A stretch of DNA of 64,000 bases from Mesodorylaimus sp. YZB2_4 (Eukaryota > Nematoda > Enoplea > Dorylaimida > Dorylaimidae): positions 186,001 through 250,000 of the forward strand of contig JASANH010000123.1 in assembly GCA_030248295.1 (NCBI GenBank). Reading direction: 5' to 3'. A model generated the notes under the pieces. The model was not told where the DNA came from. It saw only the letters and a list, made by a program, of their open reading frames with translations, and did no database searches. A program made the translations under genes and the position numbers. Positions 53,265 through 62,868 of the stretch are shown here, one piece after another; position 1 is the first letter of the stretch; each line of letters opens with the position of its first letter.

Positions 53265-54880
53265 CATGGATTGGCCTGTCCTTCTTTTTATCACGTACGT
53301 ACACATAACAGCTGAGCAAGATCGACAAAACTACCATATTTTTGGATTTGCAAACGTCAACAGTATTTTGGGAAAGATCGATAATGTTCGTGCTGAAATA
53401 TTGTCTACAAATTACGACTTATTTGGAATTATCGAAACGAGAATAGATTTGTCTATTGACAACGAGGAATTATCTCTTGGTAACTATTGCATCTTCAGAC
53501 GAGACAGAAAGCGTGGTGGCGGGGGATTATTGTTATACTCAAAGTCTAACATTCCTGTGGTTCTTCTGGAACACCACTCTCGCTATGGTATCGATAAAGG
53601 AGATCTAGAAACGCTGGCCGTTAAATTTGGACATGACAATTCGTATGGAATTGTTCTGCTGGTCTATATACCCCATCGGAGCGCCGAGGCTGTCAATGCA
53701 TCAACGAGATATATTCAAACCGCTTTTAAGAATAACCTCCATCGACTAGTCATTTTGGGGGATCTGAACGCGGACCTTCGTACTGCTTCCACAGCACGCC
53801 AAGCATTACTACAGCTAATTGCATCGATTGATGGGATCCAAACGGTGATATCACCTACGCGCGGAACTTCGCTTTTGGACGTCTGTGTGCTTGGCGATCC
53901 GCATCGTCATATCGCTACAACCGTACTCCCTCCAATTTCTACGTCTGATCACTGCTCCGTATTGGTGCAAATCCGTCGATTCTGTCATATACCAAGGAAA
54001 AACCCCCACAAAATCTGGTGTTTACGGCGCGTAGATTGGCAAACCGTCAACACCCAACTATCGGGTACCACTTGCTTCAGCACAGTGCTAGACGCCAATT
54101 CAGCGGACGCTGCTTGCGATGCCTTCATGGGCCACGTCACATCGACTATTATGAACATCATACCTTGCCGTACCACGTCAGGGAATGCCCAGCACCTGTG
54201 GCTTACGCGGGAAATTTTGCACCTAATTAAAGAGAGAAATTATGCCTACCGGAAGTGGAAGAGAACAGAAAATGACGCTGACTATTTTTGGTTCTGTAGG
54301 CTACGACGTCAAGTAAAGAAAGACGCACGAAAAGCAAAGCGACAAAGTGTAGAAGCTACTCTTGGATGCGCGAAATCTCCAAAAGAATTTTGGGCCGCCT
54401 TTCGTCGCTTTGAACCTCAAAATCGATCCATACCTCCATTGACTGACCAATTCGAAGTCATCCACTATGCAACGGCACAAAAAGTGGAGTTACTTCGAGA
54501 GTCATTCGAGTCAAATTTCAATGATCTGTCGTCGACTTTTTACCATTGTCCTCCACCTGATCCTGATGACTACTTTCATTATTCAGTCACACCGTGTTTT
54601 GTCAAGAAGCAATTGTTAGCACTAAGAGCCGGGGCACCGGGAATAGACAGTTTTACTGCACCTATTTCGCGCAATATTGCCGACACCATCTGCCCTGCGC
54701 TAACTACTTTGATCAATCGTTCACTCCATGAAGAGTCCTATCCATCTGCTTGGAAACTAGCAAAAGTGATCGCAATACCAAAACAAGGTGACCGAAATCA
54801 AGCGAAGAATTACCGACCGATTTCCTTGTTGCTTGTTCTCTCAAAAATTATGGAACGACATGTTTTTAACAGCTGTTTGT
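53265..54880 (+). mobile_element. Non-LTR retrotransposon fragment 2 (AP endonuclease plus start of RT)
   Basis: Open frame of 538 codons. The apurinic-like endonuclease domain has FGFANVNSILGKIDNV, IIETRIDLS (catalytic Glu), LVILGDLNADLR (Asp/Asn) and PISTSDHCSVLV (SDH). The linker and RT start follow (LLALRAGAPGIDSF, AKVIAIPKQGDRNQAKNYRP, ISLLLVLSKIMERHVFNSC). The frame is cut at the left border of segmental duplication B. It differs in sequence from fragment 1 where the two overlap, so they are separate families. The intact endonuclease frame suggests a fairly young insertion. Confidence 0.85.
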
Positions 54881-54905
54881 AGGCTGCTGTTAACAGCAGC
54901 CTACA
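54878..54905. repeat. 28-bp perfect palindrome at the left border of duplication B
   Basis: Arms TGTAGGCTGCTG and its exact complement meet at a central TTAA. The right arm is the first sequence of the duplicated segment; the left arm belongs to the end of the retroelement side and is absent next to copy A. Confidence 0.9.
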
Positions 54906-55191
54906 ACACCTAAACTCAGTTTATTGAAAAACAAGCGGCAACCATGTCAAATTCTTCAAAGAACATTTTCAATCATTAAAACCATTAGGCACATCAAAAA
55001 AGGCTCAAATTCAACTCTGCCAACAGAAGTTGTTTGAAAGGGCCTGATGGAAATGATTTATATTTTTATGAGTCAGAAATTATTACCCAGTCGCTTTTAG
55101 CCCATTCCGACACAATGATGTCTCGGGTCAACTTAAAAATCGTGAAAGTTATTTTTTGATAATTTTAGAGAAAGAATTTGAACATTTTGTT

Positions 55192-56271
55192 TCAAATCAA
55201 TTGAATCAAGAAAAGGCGGAAAATGACTGATGCTAGGAGCCCAAAACAATATAATTTTTGTGGGGGAATAATCACACCAAATCCTCGTCCAGCTCCATGG
55301 CCAGTGGTTGTGGTGGTGGTGCAGTCGGGACATTTGTAAAACTGGGGGCAAAACTCGAGCTTCTCCCAAGGAAGGGTGCCATTGCGAGCCAAATCGGTTG
55401 GGCCACAAGTGGAGCTGCAGTCGGGGATGGGTCCAGACCATGGCCACATGTTGTCGCACATTGCCTCGCAATCGGATAAATTGCACGGTTGTCCGACGAT
55501 GGAATGACCAGGCCCCACTTTTGTGCAGTCCCCAGCCAAATCTGATATGTTTGGTGGAGCCGTCGAGAAAAAATCTTTGCTGCATTCGCTTTGATCATTG
55601 CTTTTGTAGAAACAAGCCTCTTCGAAATTGCACAACTCACGCTCCCATTTTTCTTTCACTGATTTCAGAAAATCGACAGTCAAAGTGTCTTTGAAATTTC
55701 CAGGCAATGAAAACAAGTGGTCTTTGTTTCCACCAACGAAAGACGCCATTTCTTCTAGCGTCTCACCTGGATTCACTGGCGGGTACCCATATATGCAGAA
55801 AATGAGGGAGCCAGTATCAAGCAAATCTTGCACAGCACCCATGTCACCTTCAGGGACTCCGTGAGGTCGCGAGGAAGAAAATATGATAGTAATTTTTGGC
55901 CTCGATGGTGGTCCATCTAAAGCTCTATACGCTCTAGAATGAATAAGGAATAAAGGAAACTCGATTGATGGTTCATAGATAAACTTTGTTTTTAGAATTT
56001 CCTCAAAAGCCGACATGTTCCCTGTCAGTTTTGTCGAAATGTAGTCCGTACTGGTCGCATACCCCAAAGAAAGACGAGTGCTGTCCTCGCCTATTTTAAA
56101 CAAGATGGGAAGACCTTCGAGCAAGACTCTCTTCACAGCGTCGAGAACCTCCATGTGCTTCTCAGTTCCCTCATTCCCGATGTGTAAATCGATGTTCAAC
56201 GATTCGCCGCTGATAAGTTGGCCATGGGTATTGATCAGGACAATGAAGAGCAGGGACGCCAGAAGCCACAT
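55192..56271 (-). CDS. Secreted VWA-like, GPI-anchor-like surface protein, copy B
   Basis: 359 residues, same start, signal peptide, degenerate MIDAS region, Cys-rich segment, Thr stalk and hydrophobic C-terminal tail as copy A. I see one amino-acid change (Ser to Pro just before the tail, in GVIIPPQKLYC). Both copies have intact frames, so both may be expressed; alternatively one is an assembly duplicate. Confidence 0.65.
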   Translation of the reverse strand: MWLLASLLFIVLINTHGQLISGESLNIDLHIGNEGTEKHMEVLDAVKRVLLEGLPILFKIGEDSTRLSLGYATSTDYISTKLTGNMSAFEEILKTKFIYEPSIEFPLFLIHSRAYRALDGPPSRPKITIIFSSSRPHGVPEGDMGAVQDLLDTGSLIFCIYGYPPVNPGETLEEMASFVGGNKDHLFSLPGNFKDTLTVDFLKSVKEKWERELCNFEEACFYKSNDQSECSKDFFSTAPPNISDLAGDCTKVGPGHSIVGQPCNLSDCEAMCDNMWPWSGPIPDCSSTCGPTDLARNGTLPWEKLEFCPQFYKCPDCTTTTTTGHGAGRGFGVIIPPQKLYCFGLLASVIFRLFLIQLI

Positions 56272-56617
56272 ATCGATGGCAGCTCGCGTAGTCGACTGGT
56301 CGACAAGGTGCCTGCGCAGTGCCTTTTTCAATCCACACTTCGCATTGGCTTCGTTGCAGACGTGGGTGGTCGAGAATTCGACACGTTTGCATCGTAGGCA
56401 GAAATCATCATTCCAGATAACGCCATAAAATGGCATCGGGATCTGGCTGTACATGTACGATTCGGCACCTGACGAATGGCATCCACCCCCCCCCCCCCCC
56501 GAGTTGTGGATGACATTCGAGCAGATTCTTCGAAAAGCGTCCAAAAAGGCCACAAAAAAGAGTGCAGTTGTTGGAAACAGCTGGCAGATTAGCAGCCTAC
56601 TAAAGTTCATCAGACAA

Positions 56618-56935
56618 CTAACCAGTGGAATTCGCAGAGGTTTCTGTTTCTACGAATACGAGATCGTTACGACTAGGCGAAGGATCGGTATTCTCCCAAT
56701 TCACGTACGCGATCTCGGGCCAGTCGGCTTTTTTGATAACATGCTCAAAAAATACTTCGATGGTAGAACATTTTCTGGTCTTCCCATCACACACGACACA
56801 ATGGATCTGTTGGCTGTCAGCAAGCCCGGAGCAGAGCAGATCTTTGCCGACACACAGCAATCTGATCATGACCATTTCACGCCCGCTAAACATTAGAAGG
56901 CTAAGATCAGTAAAATCTGCAATCGCCCATGCGCC
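56618..56935 (-). CDS. Possible WD40-like exon in copy B
   Basis: Identical in protein to the exon at 46533-46850 in copy A. See that entry for the blade-like motif and uncertainty. Confidence 0.3.
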   Translation of the reverse strand, partial: GAWAIADFTDLSLLMFSGREMVMIRLLCVGKDLLCSGLADSQQIHCVVCDGKTRKCSTIEVFFEHVIKKADWPEIAYVNWENTDPSPSRNDLVFVETETSANSTG

Positions 56936-57350
56936 CTTTTTGATGAGATCTTTTTGCCTGAGTCGGGCAGAAGTCATCAGTCTGTCAATGAGTATGAGTC
57001 ACAAAGTGGCTTCGAGTTCTGGCTGCATGAAGATGGGCAGGTGCCTGATGAACGGGGGGCATCCGAGTTGCAGGGAAGTCTACATGGATTCCTCATGCGG
57101 GCCCATGCTAGCAATATATGTGGTCCACGTTGCTCGCCATCAGCCGGTCAAGGTCAGGGTCAGGTCAGAAGCTCTTGCACTCAATCAGAATATTCTGACA
57201 GCGAAAGAAAGTAAATTTAGTGAAATTTTGATGAAAATATTTCAAGCGCCTGCCTTACTGCGTGATGATCTGCGGGGCAGTGTCACAGTTCTGAATCCCA
57301 AAATTCTAGGACAGTCCCAAGTCATTTCACAATCAGCTGTGTCCCACGCA

Positions 57351-57605
57351 AGGTCACAAAGCTGTCTTAAGTTCCACCATACGAAAACGACCAACACCAA
57401 CGCAGAACTCTTCTCTTCTTCATGCTCTACCTCCTCGCCATACGCTCGACACTGTGCCAACCCGGATGGTGGATCGATGGTGCTGTCAACAGTCCATACA
57501 CGCCATACACCGCAGTCATGGCCCACAATCTCGGAGCATGTCAACAATTCCACGCGGTCATTCCAAGCCACCACCCTCATACAGTTTTCATGTACCCGCT
57601 TGAAA
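57351..57605 (-). pseudogene. Broken WD40-like terminal exon in copy B
   Basis: Identical to the fragment at 47266-47520. Lacks the first half and the stop codon of the family's terminal exon. Confidence 0.6.
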
Positions 57606-58430
57606 GTATCTGCAGTCCAAATCATTGAAAAGCAGTAATGCAGCTGAAGAAATAGAACCTCGGGCAGAATAGGTTTGAAGCTTTGGCTATCAAGGTGTCG
57701 AAATAGAAAAGATCCCTTTCGGCCAAGTTATGAATAACGTCCAAGTGCTTGCGTGAGGGTATCAATGCCCATGCTAAAATGCGTGATTCGCTTGAAGACT
57801 TGAATGCGAAGCTTGCGGAAAGTCTGTCAGAAACTCTTGGATAGGCTGAGCAGGCTGGTAAGGACAAAAGTTTGCAACCCACTGCGCGCAGTCAGGGAAG
57901 TCGATAAAAATTACATCTAATCGATACTTCGATATCGAATCGACCCGATACACGCAACACTTGTATCGCTAGAGGTGACGAAGATGCACCGGAGAGAATA
58001 TCTGAAGCTAGCTGATGCCAGGTTGCGAATGCAGATTGCTGTATCAGACGTGTTCAGGTACTGGAAAGGTCGGTTTAACCATCAGTCTGCTGTATGGTGG
58101 GTCCAGATCACTCATGCGTGGACAATCACAATCATCTGAAGCATGAGCTGGATGAGTGGCTGCAAGATTTTATTTATCGATCACCAGGGGAAGATATCTG
58201 ACTGGTTATCGATTTCTAGTGTAACCCTCGTGCTTTGTAGGCCATGGCGAGTGGGGGAGAGTACCCCTGGCTAGGAGACGCCAACCTCTCGGCTTGATGT
58301 TTCAGCCGCTGGCATAGTCGCAAGACTTGCCTGCTCCAGTTGGAGTTTTTGTCCAGCCGATTTCGGTCAGCCATCTCCCTCCTACGCCTGCCAGACTTGG
58401 TTACACTAGTGAATGGCATACTTTCCAGCT

Positions 58431-58878
58431 TACAAGGGGACATCGCCAACCATTAAGTCGAACTTTGGACAACCAAAAATTGTAACATGTTCCCGGGTGC
58501 GGAAGAAAGCTCTGTGCAAAATATTAGAGGCGTCTGGTCAACTGGTCAGCAGTGGTCAGCGCATAGAGTACAGTGAAATTTTATAATTCTGCTCAATTTC
58601 TTGGGTTTTTCCAGGTAAACACCCTAAACGAGAGTGTTAGAAGCTTAAACTCGAAGGTTCGAGCCCAAAAACCGAGTTTGGAAAGAACTTGGCATGTTTT
58701 CCTCAACGCTCGGCTTCCTAACCACATAAAACTTCAGGACTTTGGACGCTGACCAAACCTGATCAGTTGGCCAGACGCCTCTAATATTTTGCACAGAGCT
58801 TTCTTTTGCACCCAGGAACGTGTTACAATTTTTCGTTTTCCAAAGTTCGACTTAACAGTTGGCGATGTTTCCTTGTTA
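58431..58878. mobile_element. Fold-back inverted-repeat element, complete copy
   Basis: Arms of about 130 bp. The left arm reads from TACAAGGGGACATCGCC through GTCGAACTTTGG, AATTGTAACATGTTCCCGGG, AGCTCTGTGCAAAATATTAG to GGCGTCTGGTCAACTGG. The right arm is its imperfect complement, ending GATGTTTCCTTGTTAC. The loop is about 190 bp with no coding capacity. A related copy lies at 50514-50880 and a truncated one at 48346-48710, so it is or was mobile (MITE-like). Confidence 0.8.
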
Positions 58879-59374
58879 CTCATCACTTGCAAGATGGAAG
58901 TGACTTTGTGACGCTGTCTTTGTCCCTAAGATTGAAACATCGTATATTTCAGGTTGTTCTGCTGCATCTTCCGTGCCAGGCTAGACAATAGCACTGCAAG
59001 ACTTGAAGCAAGTGGCCGCCTTCGAACGCTATCAAAACATGGTCCTGATGCATTGCTTGGCCAGTCTACAAAGTTCGCCCTGGTTGTTCTTCTGGTACCT
59101 CATTGTCAGCTGTACCAGCGCTACGGATTGGTCGACATAGGTGGGGTGGTCTACTGTGAGCGCAGAAACACCAAATCGCCGTCCTGTTGAAGCAATGACG
59201 TCAACATGCTTGCTGCCTTCGTGCTCGAGATCGAGCGCCATGAAAAGAAGCAATCATTGAAGGACGACTGAAATGCACTGCTAGCCCAAAAACGTAAGAT
59301 CCACTAGTCATCTAGCAACACATAACTTTACTTCTAAACTGGCAGCAAGTGCCAAAATGTTTGGCACCCCACAG
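58879..59374. other. Spacer downstream of the WD40-like gene
   Basis: No supported coding sequence or element between the fold-back element and the stop codon of the WD40-like gene. Confidence 0.4.
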
Positions 59375-62300
59375 CTAACTAGCAGAACTATTCTCCTCTT
59401 CATCCTCTTCCTCCTCGCCATACGCTCGACACTGTGCCAACCCGGATGGTGGATCAACGGAGTTGTCAACAGTCCATAGACGCCATACACCACAGTCGTC
59501 GCCCACAATCTCGAAGAATGTCAGCAATTCCATGCGGTCGTTCCAAGCCACCGCCCTGGCATACATGTATCCACTTCTCAGGGTCTCACGCTCCAGCTCC
59601 GACTTGCCATTGTCCAACTGATAAATGGGCATCTCCGCCTCGACTGACCAAATCACAGCAGCTGTCGTATTGTCTTCCGTGTACAACTCCGGGGTGTAGC
59701 CCGATACCAGGTAGCCCATGGTTGGACAAACTGCAAGGACTGAGGACAAAATTCGGCATCCCTGATATCGTTTCACTAAAAAGACATAACTCTGATCTTG
59801 TTCACCAGGCGACGAAAGACACAGAGCGAACCATGCTGAACAACTTCGTTACACGAATTTAAATTTCAAACAGTCAAGCTCAAATAAGCAGTCTCAGTCT
59901 GAGATTTCAATTATTCTTACAACGATCCCTTGCCATTTTTGAAAACTGTGCAAAATGAAATCTGTCACTTACCAAGCTGACAAGATTCGCCCATCAGATT
60001 GAATGCATACACCACGTCGTCTGTGCAGGCCGCGTACAGAGTGCTTCTGGTGTGATTTTCTGTGCAAAACGAGGTAAACTGTTCGTTGTTGTCATCGAGC
60101 CCATCAATTGGTGTGACAACACGACCAGGAGTCGGATTCATTCTAGAATTACCCACATTCCGCAAATCCCAAAACAGAATTCCACTAAAAAGAAAAAATT
60201 GCTTTAAAATGACAACAAAAACAGGCGAGCGCGTACTTTTCTTTCGAACCACCCGAAATCATCGATTCAACGCTATGATACAAAAGTGCACTGACTTCGC
60301 TTTTGGTGGACATGAAGCTGAGAGCAGCACCTAAAATCCAACTGTCAGCTCGTTCAGGATTCATGAATATATCGAGTGGGTAATGACTTTTGCAGATTTT
60401 CTCAAACTGCCTCACGATCACTGAATCATTCCTCAAGCATAATAATTATGCATTTTTTTCACATTGTCTCATCATCGATTGATTCAGTGAAAGAGGGCTG
60501 TTATGAGTGATGTAATGTTATTGTTCACGTTAGATCGCGCCAGCAGGTTCGGGCTGATCTTACACGCGATTGCTCCAAGGTCTTCAATAGTCCAAGCCTG
60601 GTAGAAAGGCTTATTTTTGCAAAGTATCCATTACTAAGACCCCGAATCCTCGACCAAACCCTCGAGCGTGTTTGCCGCGCCTCTAAGGGTGCGTGCAACT
60701 GCTCTGTGCAATACACTAGCCTGGCTGGTCGAATGCACCTGGTCCTAAGATGCCTACGCAGAGGAACAGTTCCACAGTCGGTGGTACAGAAAAGACTTGT
60801 GTCGACACCAGAGGATCCTTTACGAAGCACAGCAATGCACGACGACGTCTCAACAGCCCTAGATCTTACCCAACGACAAATCCGCAGACAAACCAAGTAC
60901 CGGCCCTGGAGTCAACTCCTGGACTTTTCCAGTATGAACCGAAGGAAACGACGACCGCAGAGGCCCTATAAGAGTATGCTAATCAAAGTTCCTAGCTCGC
61001 CCCACAGTCCTGCCAATGGGAGGGCCACATGGAGGGGTGGCTTCCCCCGGAGGGAGAGCACTAATATCACCCAGCAGCCTGTTCTTATACTGCCCTGGCT
61101 CCTCCTCACTGAGCCAACTGCCCAACCCAAACCCCCCCCAAGAATTCCAGGCGCCCCCCCCCCCCCCCCAAGCGGCGATGGTCACAACAGCCGTTCTGAG
61201 AGACTTGACAAATATGAAATATGCGTGGCCAGTGGATATTTTTGACCCCCCTTTTTATATGCTCCATCGATAGTAGTTACAAAACTGATTGTCTTGACGG
61301 AAGTAAAATTTTTCTAAAAAGTGCCGATATAGGAAAATAGGTCACTTTTCGTCAAAAAGTCTTAACTCGCCTAGTTTCGGATCTAGAACAATTTTTAAAA
61401 TACAGAAATGACCGCCACATTCCAAGGAATCTAAAACTTTTAAAAAAAGTAACCTAGATGTAGTCGTTCATGAGATATTCAAAAAACCGTTCGTGATCAG
61501 CCGTGATCGGCATATAATCGATTATGGGTGAATTATAAAAGCCAGATCTGCCTGTTTTTTTAACTGAAATAGCAGCCTATGGTCAGAACATCATAAAACA
61601 ACCCCGACTTTCGCACTACAGACCACAGTTATTGTGCACATGGCCGATCAGCGCCCCATTCCGGCAATTTCAGCTAATCATGCTCGATCATTTCAGCTGT
61701 TGATTACTCGCGCTGATCAATAATAGCCTATCTTGTAGCCCTTGAAAAGAGCTTTAAAACGCTTTTTTCTGCGTCAAAATTCTTAGTTTTTACTCAAGAT
61801 ATTGGAGAAAACTCCAATTCGGCAAGAAGTGCCTGCAGCACGCACCTTTTGAATTTCCCGCCCGCGCGCCGCTAATGACATTAGAGGGTTTTCGGCTGCT
61901 AACTCTGGAAATCGCGAGAGAATACATGACTTTCTCACTTTTTCCCTGTGTGCCAGTCAAATTTTGTACTAATTTGTCTTCTAACAGATCTAGCTTCAAT
62001 AATTTACCCATAATCGATTATGTGCCTGATCACAACGGTGTTTTTGAATATCTCATGAACGATTACATCTAGGTTACCTTTTTAAAAAGTTTTGGATTCC
62101 TTGAAATGTGGCGGTCATTTCTGCATTTAAAAAATTGTTCTAGACCCAAAACTAGGTGAGTTATGACTTTTTGACCAAAAGTGACCCTGTTTGACCTTTA
62201 ATGTGCTATATTTCCATATATCGGCATTTTAGAAAAATTTCACTTCCGCCAAGACAATCAGTTTTGTAAATACTGTCGATAGACTGCATAAAAAGGGGGT

Positions 62301-62868
62301 TAAAAGTCAACTGGCCAGCCCCAGGTCGAGTCTCTCAGAAACCCTCTCTTGAAAAGCATGAATAACGGACGAAAAAAAAGACTGGTAATTCTGCAGTTTC
62401 CCCCTCTCGCAGTTTCTCCCTCTCGCAGTTTCCCCCGACTTTGCTCCAAAATTTCCATTTCCCTAAGCTTTACAGACACCTCCCTGATTCTCTGACTTAT
62501 TTAGGTTTTCCATCCACCGCCGTCGAAGAGACCTGCCATAGAAGTGATTACAATTCAATCGTGCCCTTACTATCGCCACCCGCCCAGCGGATATCGTGGA
62601 TCCTGATCCATCCATCATTATGTCCACTAGCGATCAAATCTGCATAAAAACCGTTAGAATATCACTGCCGAAAAAATGATTGGTTAACTTACACGGCTCG
62701 TTCGGGCCTGAGGACAAAACACGCACGAATTTTTCCTCGCCAAAAGAGAATCTCGAAATCCCGCAGTATTTTTCCACGTCCAATAAGATCAAGTCAGTTC
62801 CTGCTACCAGCAAGTGTTCCCGATACCATTGACAATGATCATGAGTCGCATCTTCATCCGCTTCGAAT
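59375..62868 (-). CDS. WD40-repeat protein gene (family member 2, most complete)
   Basis: Recognised exons on the minus strand: about 62868-62692 (EHLLVAGTDLILLDVEKYCG); about 62646-62575 (YLIASGHNDGWIRIHDIRWA); 60431-60237 (ending VESMISGGSKEN across the intron); 60184-59973 (GILFWDLRNVGNS, STLYAACTDDVVYAFNL); 59775-59375 (VIWSVEAEMPIYQLDNG, GVWRLWTVDNS, tail EEENSSAS, TAG). Phases match for the last three exons. GH-x-W-I-R-I-H-D and G-I-L-F-W-D-L-R are textbook WD40 strands, so this is a beta-propeller scaffold protein. Function and partners are unknown. The intron between 62575 and 60431 has been invaded by a long inverted-repeat element. Exons may be missing there, because the phase of the second and third exons does not match. 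The 5' end lies right of 62868; 63732-63550 (ENLGPFRAVRRSVTENLVAS) is a possible exon. Confidence 0.6.
61194..62341. mobile_element. DNA element with about 340-bp terminal inverted repeats
   Basis: Left arm about 61194-61538 and right arm about 61998-62341 are inverted copies with scattered differences and one extra stretch of about 15 bp in the right arm. Shared blocks include ACAAAACTGATTGTCTTG, AGAAATGACCGCCACATT, TTCATGAGATATTCAAAAA and ATAATCGATTATGGGT. The core of about 460 bp has no transposase frame. It sits in an intron of the WD40-like gene. A long-TIR non-autonomous transposon is the best label. Confidence 0.8.
62391..62432. repeat. Short tandem repeat, unit about 16 bp
   Basis: About three copies of GCAGTTTCCCCCTCTC with small changes, just right of the long-TIR element. 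Confidence 0.55.

Larger units (their letters stand above)
54889..58795. repeat. Segmental duplication, copy B (3.9 kb)
   Basis: Partner of 44803-48710 at a constant offset of 10,086 bp, dropping to 10,085 after the C run. A few substitutions are seen, for example in the hydrophobic tail of the VWA-like protein. The copy continues at its right end into the complete fold-back element, suggesting B carries the ancestral right flank. Confidence 0.92.

Noticed and set aside
51750-54880. One twin-primed LINE with an inverted 5' half (3' RT part on the minus strand, endonuclease part on the plus strand)
   Set aside because: The order fits twin priming, but the two fragments overlap in the linker and at the RT start (HYATAQKVELLRESFESNF against YYASGEKTELLNNEFTKNF; KIMERHV against KLLKKHI) with clearly different sequence. 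They are related but separate elements.
60525-61190. Coding remnant in the WD40-like intron (open frames at 60525-60896 and 60706-61245)
   Set aside because: The translation is arginine-, serine- and proline-rich without recognisable retroelement or gene motifs, and ends in a C run. I could not support any call.
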